Part shown: positions 59,673 to 64,000 of the stretch, piece by piece
Position numbering within the stretch: position 1 is the first letter of the stretch
Layout: each line of letters opens with the position of its first letter
The notes under the pieces: generated by a model
What the model was told of the DNA's origin: nothing
The model's input: the letters and a program-made list of their open reading frames with translations, nothing else
Database searches by the model: none
Position numbers and translations under genes: made by a program
From: Chalara sp. BL73
Taxonomy: Eukaryota > Ascomycota > Leotiomycetes > Helotiales
DNA: 64,000 nt
Direction of reading: 5' to 3'
Assembly (NCBI GenBank): GCA_918026815.1
Contig: CAKJVC010000083.1
Span: forward strand, 62,001-126,000

Positions 59673-60084
59673 TGATGAAGATGATGAAGATGATGAAGAT
59701 GATGAAGATGATGAAGATGATGAAGATGATGAAGATGATGAAGATGATGAAGATGATGAAGATGATGAAGATGATGAAGATGATGAAGATGATGAAGATG
59801 ATGAAGATGATGAAGATGATGAAGATGATGAAGATGATGAAGATGATGAAGATGATGAAGATGATGAAGATGATGAAGATGATGAAGATGATGAAGATGA
59901 TGAAGATGATGAAGATGATGAAGATGATGAAGATGATGAAGATGATGAAGATGATGAAGATGATGAAGATGATGAAGATGATGAAGATGATGAAGATGAT
60001 GAAGATGATGAAGATGATGAAGATGATGAAGATGATGAAGATGATGAAGATGATGAAGATGATGAAGATGATGAAGATGATGAA
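59673..60084 (+). repeat. (GATGATGAA)n microsatellite, about 46 units
   Basis: A near-perfect nine-base repeat of about 412 bp encodes a run of Asp-Asp-Glu in the ankyrin gene frame. Another forward frame gives Met-Lys-Met units, which is a shadow. Copy number will vary among isolates and may be wrong in assembly. Confidence 0.97.
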
Positions 60085-60306
60085 GAGCAGTATAGGGAAA
60101 ATGAGGATAGTGAGGAAGATACGAAATATGAAGGATATGATGAGGGCTATAGGGGAAATGAGGATAGTGAGGAAGATGAGGAGAAAAAGTATTGGGAACT
60201 TATTAGGCTGCTTGAAAGTGATTCTCGAGCATTTATTTCTAACACGGCTGGCCTTGATGGGCCGCTTGCTTTAAGGCTGAGTGAGGATATGGTTAGCTCG
60301 TCATAA

Positions 60307-60553
60307 CTTTGTGGGAATTTGCAGTATATTGTAGAGAAAACAATAAAACATTACGGTTCTAGAAATCCTCAGTGGCCCTTTTGGGTGGAAACTCGCACAT
60401 TAAAGAAGGTAACAGCTAGGACCCTGGAACTGGCCATGGTTATATAAGGGCAGTTCCAGCAGTAGTTACACCTTTTCTCTTTAGTTTAGAATCTTCGTAT
60501 TTGATACCTTACAAACAGCTATCACTGGCGCCTGTATTGGGATCGTGACACAT
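60307..60553 (+). repeat. Possible LTR end with a primer-binding-site-like motif
   Basis: 60440-60520 has a TATA-like 'ggttatataagggc'. It is followed by 'cactggcgcctgtattggg' (60521-60540). TGGCGCC is the start of tRNA-Lys-type primer-binding sites. The stretch 60512-60553 also occurs in reverse at 31296-31338. No coding region follows. Confidence 0.35.
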
Positions 60554-60567
60554 ACGACGTAACGCAC

Positions 60568-60676
60568 ACGTCAGTAGATCATCATCGAAGGCAAAAGTAC
60601 GTATGAATCTTGCGCAAGCATACCTACAACATCCCCAATAGGCTAGGTATGATCCTTAGACCTAGCCTGTTCAACA
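60568..60676 (-). repeat. LTR-B, partial copy (antisense)
   Basis: It matches the first ~105 bp of LTR-B in reverse and ends 'cctgttcaaca'. The 'cttgcgcaagcatacctaca' part is closest to the copy at 36772. Confidence 0.8.
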
Positions 60677-61355
60677 ATTCAGGTGCGCTGCCTTACATAA
60701 TATAATATAAGTTTGACGGTTCTTGGCCTCTTCGATCTCTTTCCTCCGTCATATCTGACAAAACTGCCACTTCAACCTGGCCATATTTATAGATGCGGCC
60801 ATGATCCAAGAAAAGTCTGCAACTCGGATCTCTCCTAACACGATATTTCGCTACCAGAGATATAAATGGGGTCATCAGTAAGGCGCCGTAACTCATTAGA
60901 ACAAAAGTGTCAAATCGGCGACATACTCCACAATTCGCTATTGTGACTCATAACCTAAGCGTAAGGCACATTGGGACTGGGCCCGCTCTTAGTCCATGTG
61001 GGCTGCCGAATGCTACCAACTTCTCCAGAATGCAAAACATACAGCAGTAGGGATTCACTGGCGGTCACCCACCCAACTACTAGTCTATCGGTCTGCGGTT
61101 TATATATGGTTGAGCGGACGGGATGCCTAGTTCTCATTAGTCTATGGTCGCATGTGTCATAGATTGATTCAACAAAATAATTAAAGTTCAAAGCCCAATT
61201 TTAGACTTGCTCAACTTTATTTAGCTTGGAAGTAACAACCATAAATAGCCATATATGTCCTTTCTTTATACTTTTCTTTATTATTCGTTTTCATTTTCAC
61301 TTCAACATTCAGCTTTACAAAGACGGCAAAGCCCCCTTGCGGAACTACTCAATTT
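60677..61355. other. No recognisable gene
   Basis: Nothing recognised; only short frames. Confidence 0.4.
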
Positions 61356-61667
61356 TTGCTCTTATGCATTTATAGACATAAAAGTTACGAAATGGTATCT
61401 GCAAGCTACTCCGGCTCTGAATCTCCGGCAATCCCTGACAGAAGGTCGAGTAAAAAAGCTACTAAAGACCTTGAAGATGATTTCGTGGTCCTGAAATTAA
61501 AGGCTGAAGATGCGCGCAAGAAGATCAAGCCATCCCACTCTTTCGACTCGAGCTATTGGACGACTGCAGCGAGTGCCATGAATTTAAGGGTTGAAACTTA
61601 TATAGCTGAGACGAAGCTAGCTGCGAAATGCTGTCAAGAAAATTCTGATAGTAGCGTCAGCGACTAG
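61356..61667 (+). CDS. Hypothetical open frame next to an LTR-A fragment
   Basis: From about 61391 it reads SASYSGSESPAIPDRRSSKK, then KLKAEDARKKIKPSHSFDSS and a Lys/Ala-rich end, stopping at 61667. The helical charged composition looks coding, perhaps the tail of an old element protein, but no family is recognised. Confidence 0.25.
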   Translation: MLLCIYRHKSYEMVSASYSGSESPAIPDRRSSKKATKDLEDDFVVLKLKAEDARKKIKPSHSFDSSYWTTAASAMNLRVETYIAETKLAAKCCQENSDSSVSD

Positions 61668-61749
61668 CGGAAGACTGATGAGGCTCGCGAAATAGTTGAC
61701 CGAATAAAAGCTGCTATATTCGAGAAAAAGATTTATGAAAAACAGGCAG

Positions 61750-61830
61750 TGTAACAACTCAAGCTGAACAGGGATTTCGATCCGTAGATCTTAGGTAGAA
61801 GGACTCAGAGGTGTGAACAACTATCAATTG
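61750..61830 (-). repeat. LTR-A, partial copy (antisense)
   Basis: It starts TGTAACAACTCAAG and matches about 80 bp, ending after 'actatcaattgt'. Confidence 0.8.
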
Positions 61831-62039
61831 TCAGCCTCGCGATCCTGTAGCTTAGAATCAAGAACAATCAAGACTTATCCACCAACCTCAACGAGCATTA
61901 CACATGAAACACATGCGTACGTGCCCTCAGGTTAAAGTATAAGCAATTACTACAGCCGGGGTGTTCCAACACTAGCCCAATGTCATCATTTGACATCCAA
62001 GAATGGTATCCTCAATACCAATCCTGCCTCTGCTACTTT

Positions 62040-62440
62040 CTTGATCATGCGCAGCACACTATACCAGTACAAGTTCTCTGTGCGTCCCTTAATATCGAGT
62101 CACCATTCTAGCGAATTGAATTTCCGGTACTATCCTGGACTCCTGCCAACTTGCCTAGCACTGTCAGCTCTATGCAACAGGTCACCCTTAATCGGCCTGC
62201 TGCTTCCTTAAGAGAGGCCCTACAAGGCCACCCCCAAGCAATCTCTCTAATACCATATATTCGCCGCCTCGTCTGCGCAGGGCACGACGACCATTCTATC
62301 TTCTCTGGCTTCTTCGGCGATTCTTGACCCACGGGTGTTGGCCCTTTGCACGAAATAGAGCGAAGGAACTTCCTTATGGCTGCAAACAGCTCGGCTTGGA
62401 TGGATATAAACCCGGTTTATGATAGAAATAAGTAAGAAAC
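62040..62440 (+). pseudogene. Relic of an uncharacterised ascomycete protein
   Basis: One frame reads PVQVLCASLNIESPF, TAG (62109-62111), RIEFPVLSWTPANLPSTV, LREALQGHPQAISLIPYI, RRLVCAGHDDHSIFSGFFGD, then TGA (62325-62327) and GVGPLHEIERRNFLMAANSS. The TGA is where Trp would fit and the TAG where Gln or Trp would fit. The GHPQAI...RRLVCxGHD pattern matches, from memory, an uncharacterised family in ascomycetes. Confidence 0.45.
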
Positions 62441-64000
62441 TGTACGGTTCCTAGCACCGTTGAGCAAAACGACAGAGGCAGAAGTCGCAAGCGCAAAGGA
62501 AACGTTGATTACATGGTCGAAGATGCGGAATTGGACGCCGGCGCAATGATGCTAGGCAATGTGTGGTTATATGAACAGGAGCGCAATTCAATTCAGGACC
62601 GTTGTTATCTTATATCCCATCATGTTAGGCCGGGCGTGCAAGTGATCGTGAGTGGTGTGCCAAGGTTTTGTGGCCGTCTATTTGTACTCCCTAGCTTATG
62701 TCACAACTTTTACTTAACTGGTTGTTCAACACATTAGAGGAGCATATAGCTTGAAAGACAGCATCAAAGTCACAGCATGCAGCCTCAGGACCAAGTCATA
62801 CAACACCAAAGGCCGTCCATGCACCATAAGCTTTCTGAGTACTTCCCATGATACAAGTTATGCCCATGATGAGTACGAGAGCTAGGCTAGAAGCAGCTCG
62901 CCCTGTCTCCATGTAGCGGCCACGCACGTTCAACTAAAATGGAGAAATCCACACAAACCTATTTATTTTGTACGTTCATTCGACATATGGTATATTTTCT
63001 TCTTCTTTTCTCTCATGTACACTTACATCCCCTCAAATTAGACGCTTCTTTCCTCCCATTCTTGGCCACTTTTACTGATTTTGCCTGAAAATTGCTCATC
63101 TCTATTATACCCTTGCCAGTAGCACTCCTACAAAGCACAGTATTCGGCTCTGATCATCTATCCCTGCTCCCTGGCTGTAATTTTCGTTGCCCCATCGCTA
63201 GTTGCGTCATGCCAGAATTCACGTTGGTGCTGCTGAGCGAAGAATCGCAAAGGACGGCGTTGTACGTTATATATCAATGTTCCCAAAGCACTGATCCTCG
63301 GCTGGTAGACAGTTTTGGCAGTCAAAGCGTCCTCAGGCAGCGTCCCAATGGAATAACACATTAAAAGCTTATCCGCAGGCGACAAGCTTTCAAATTCTGA
63401 CCACGGACAACTCATGCAGCGAGTTGTTCCTCGTCATAACACACAGGCTAATACATACTCTTTCTCGCTCGATAACCTCGACAAGTCTACATAATTGAAA
63501 CGAGCGTGGTCATCCGATGATGCAGTACGATGTCTCGTGGCCAGTAGCTTCAAAGCGATCATCGTTTCCGATGAAGGTTTAACTGAGACGAAAAACAGAG
63601 CGGTACTTGAAAAAGATTCAATCCTATCTCCGAAATAGGGGCCAAGTCATATTTGGGAACAGTTCTTCAAATAAGTCTTTTGGCCTCCTCTGGAAGCACG
63701 GCGATTATCATCAGGCGACTTTTCAACTCCACTCCTCCTGCAATCTTTCCAGAAGCATAATAAAGGATCCGTTCCCAACCTTATATAGCATGAAGGTTCT
63801 TCATGCCGAGAATGCTTAAAACCAACGAGAAGATATTTATTCTCGTCATTAGAACTATGACGCAGTCTCACGCCTTTCCGCCCTCTTATGCAGATGAGGC
63901 GCAAGCAGCAGTGGTCGAGCAAAAATGAGAAATGAATTCTTGGTCTATATTGGGGATGTCAATTCAGAAGAAGGTTCCGACAGAGCTATTCTGGCATTGT
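62441..64000. other. No recognisable gene
   Basis: Short frames occur, including a patch at 62513-62740 (ELDAGAMMLGNVWLYEQERN), but no family is recognised up to the window edge. Confidence 0.35.

Larger units (their letters stand above)
55218..60306 (+). pseudogene. NACHT-ankyrin STAND gene split by a solo LTR and a frameshift
   Basis: The start MSFGFGVGDFIAVLKLAENV (ATG 55218) and the following helices form the N-terminal domain typical of fungal STAND proteins. Introns appear at 55328-55383, 55930-55986 and 56837-56885. An LTR-B (55676-55898) lies in the exon coding for the pre-NACHT region and brings a stop. NACHT follows: Walker A PGIPGAGKS, Walker B VFVVDAFDECK, FVTSRPHL. A run of nine A at 56475-56483 shifts the frame by one inside NACHT. 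The 3' frame stays open for more than 1,100 codons, with an acidic stretch, a linker, about 15 ankyrin units and a long Asp/Glu repeat. Fungal NACHT-ankyrin proteins are candidate non-self receptors. The gene is disrupted as assembled, though the frameshift could be a sequencing error. Confidence 0.88.

Noticed and set aside
59651..60274. Long plus-strand frame of repeated Met-Lys-Met
   Set aside because: It is the other reading of the GATGATGAA repeat within the ankyrin gene frame.

Overview
The window comes from a filamentous ascomycete (Pezizomycotina). The coding sequence shows fungal-sized GT-AG introns (about 38-78 bp), HET domains, NACHT and NB-ARC STAND ATPases with WD40, TPR or ankyrin repeats, a Clr5 domain, and relics of pogo/Fot1 transposases. 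Genus and class cannot be settled from sequence alone. There is no operon structure. Genes are separated by long stretches of repeats and decayed genes, typical of an accessory, repeat-rich compartment.

Layout, left to right. 0.2-2.5 kb: a decayed FHA-like/Ser-Thr kinase gene and the tail of a BCS1-like AAA protein. 5.4-8.6 kb: an intact HET-NB-ARC-TPR gene. 11.3-12.5 kb: a broken DUF7924-type gene. 14.0-18.5 kb: an intact HET-NACHT-WD40 (HNWD) gene of the het-d/het-e class. 19-27 kb: repeats, an NLR/TPR relic and a pogo relic. 27.5-30.9 kb: an intact and unusual fusion of a fungal N-terminal domain, a ubiquitin-like domain, a zinc knuckle, TPRs and a PKA-type kinase. 31-37 kb: nested solo LTRs, a second pogo relic and a broken alpha/beta-hydrolase and ankyrin relic. 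37.4 kb: a HET fragment. 39.1-42.6 kb: an intact Clr5-ankyrin gene on the minus strand. 45 kb: a third pogo relic. 47.1-51.6 kb: a six-exon alpha/beta-hydrolase fusion protein. 53 kb: a dynamin-like relic. 54.7 kb: a P-loop relic. 55.2-60.3 kb: a NACHT-ankyrin gene split by a solo LTR, ending in about 46 copies of a nine-base repeat. 60-64 kb: repeats and degraded coding sequence.

Mobile DNA. I separate at least seven families of short TG...CA elements that look like solo LTRs (called LTR-A to LTR-G here). Eight copies keep perfect 5-bp target-site duplications, and one insertion sits inside another with both duplications intact. Several have landed in genes. In-frame stops in several relics fit C-to-T or G-to-A changes of the kind made by repeat-induced point mutation (RIP), although the long internal repeats of the HNWD and TPR genes are open and nearly identical.

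How the genes fit together. HET, NACHT, NB-ARC, alpha/beta-hydrolase and fungal N-terminal domains are the building blocks of fungal non-self recognition receptors. The window reads as a cluster of such receptors, some intact and some dead, broken up by LTR insertions. The ubiquitin-like/TPR/kinase fusion uses the same parts but carries a kinase where a STAND ATPase would be expected, and is the best candidate for an undescribed signalling protein.
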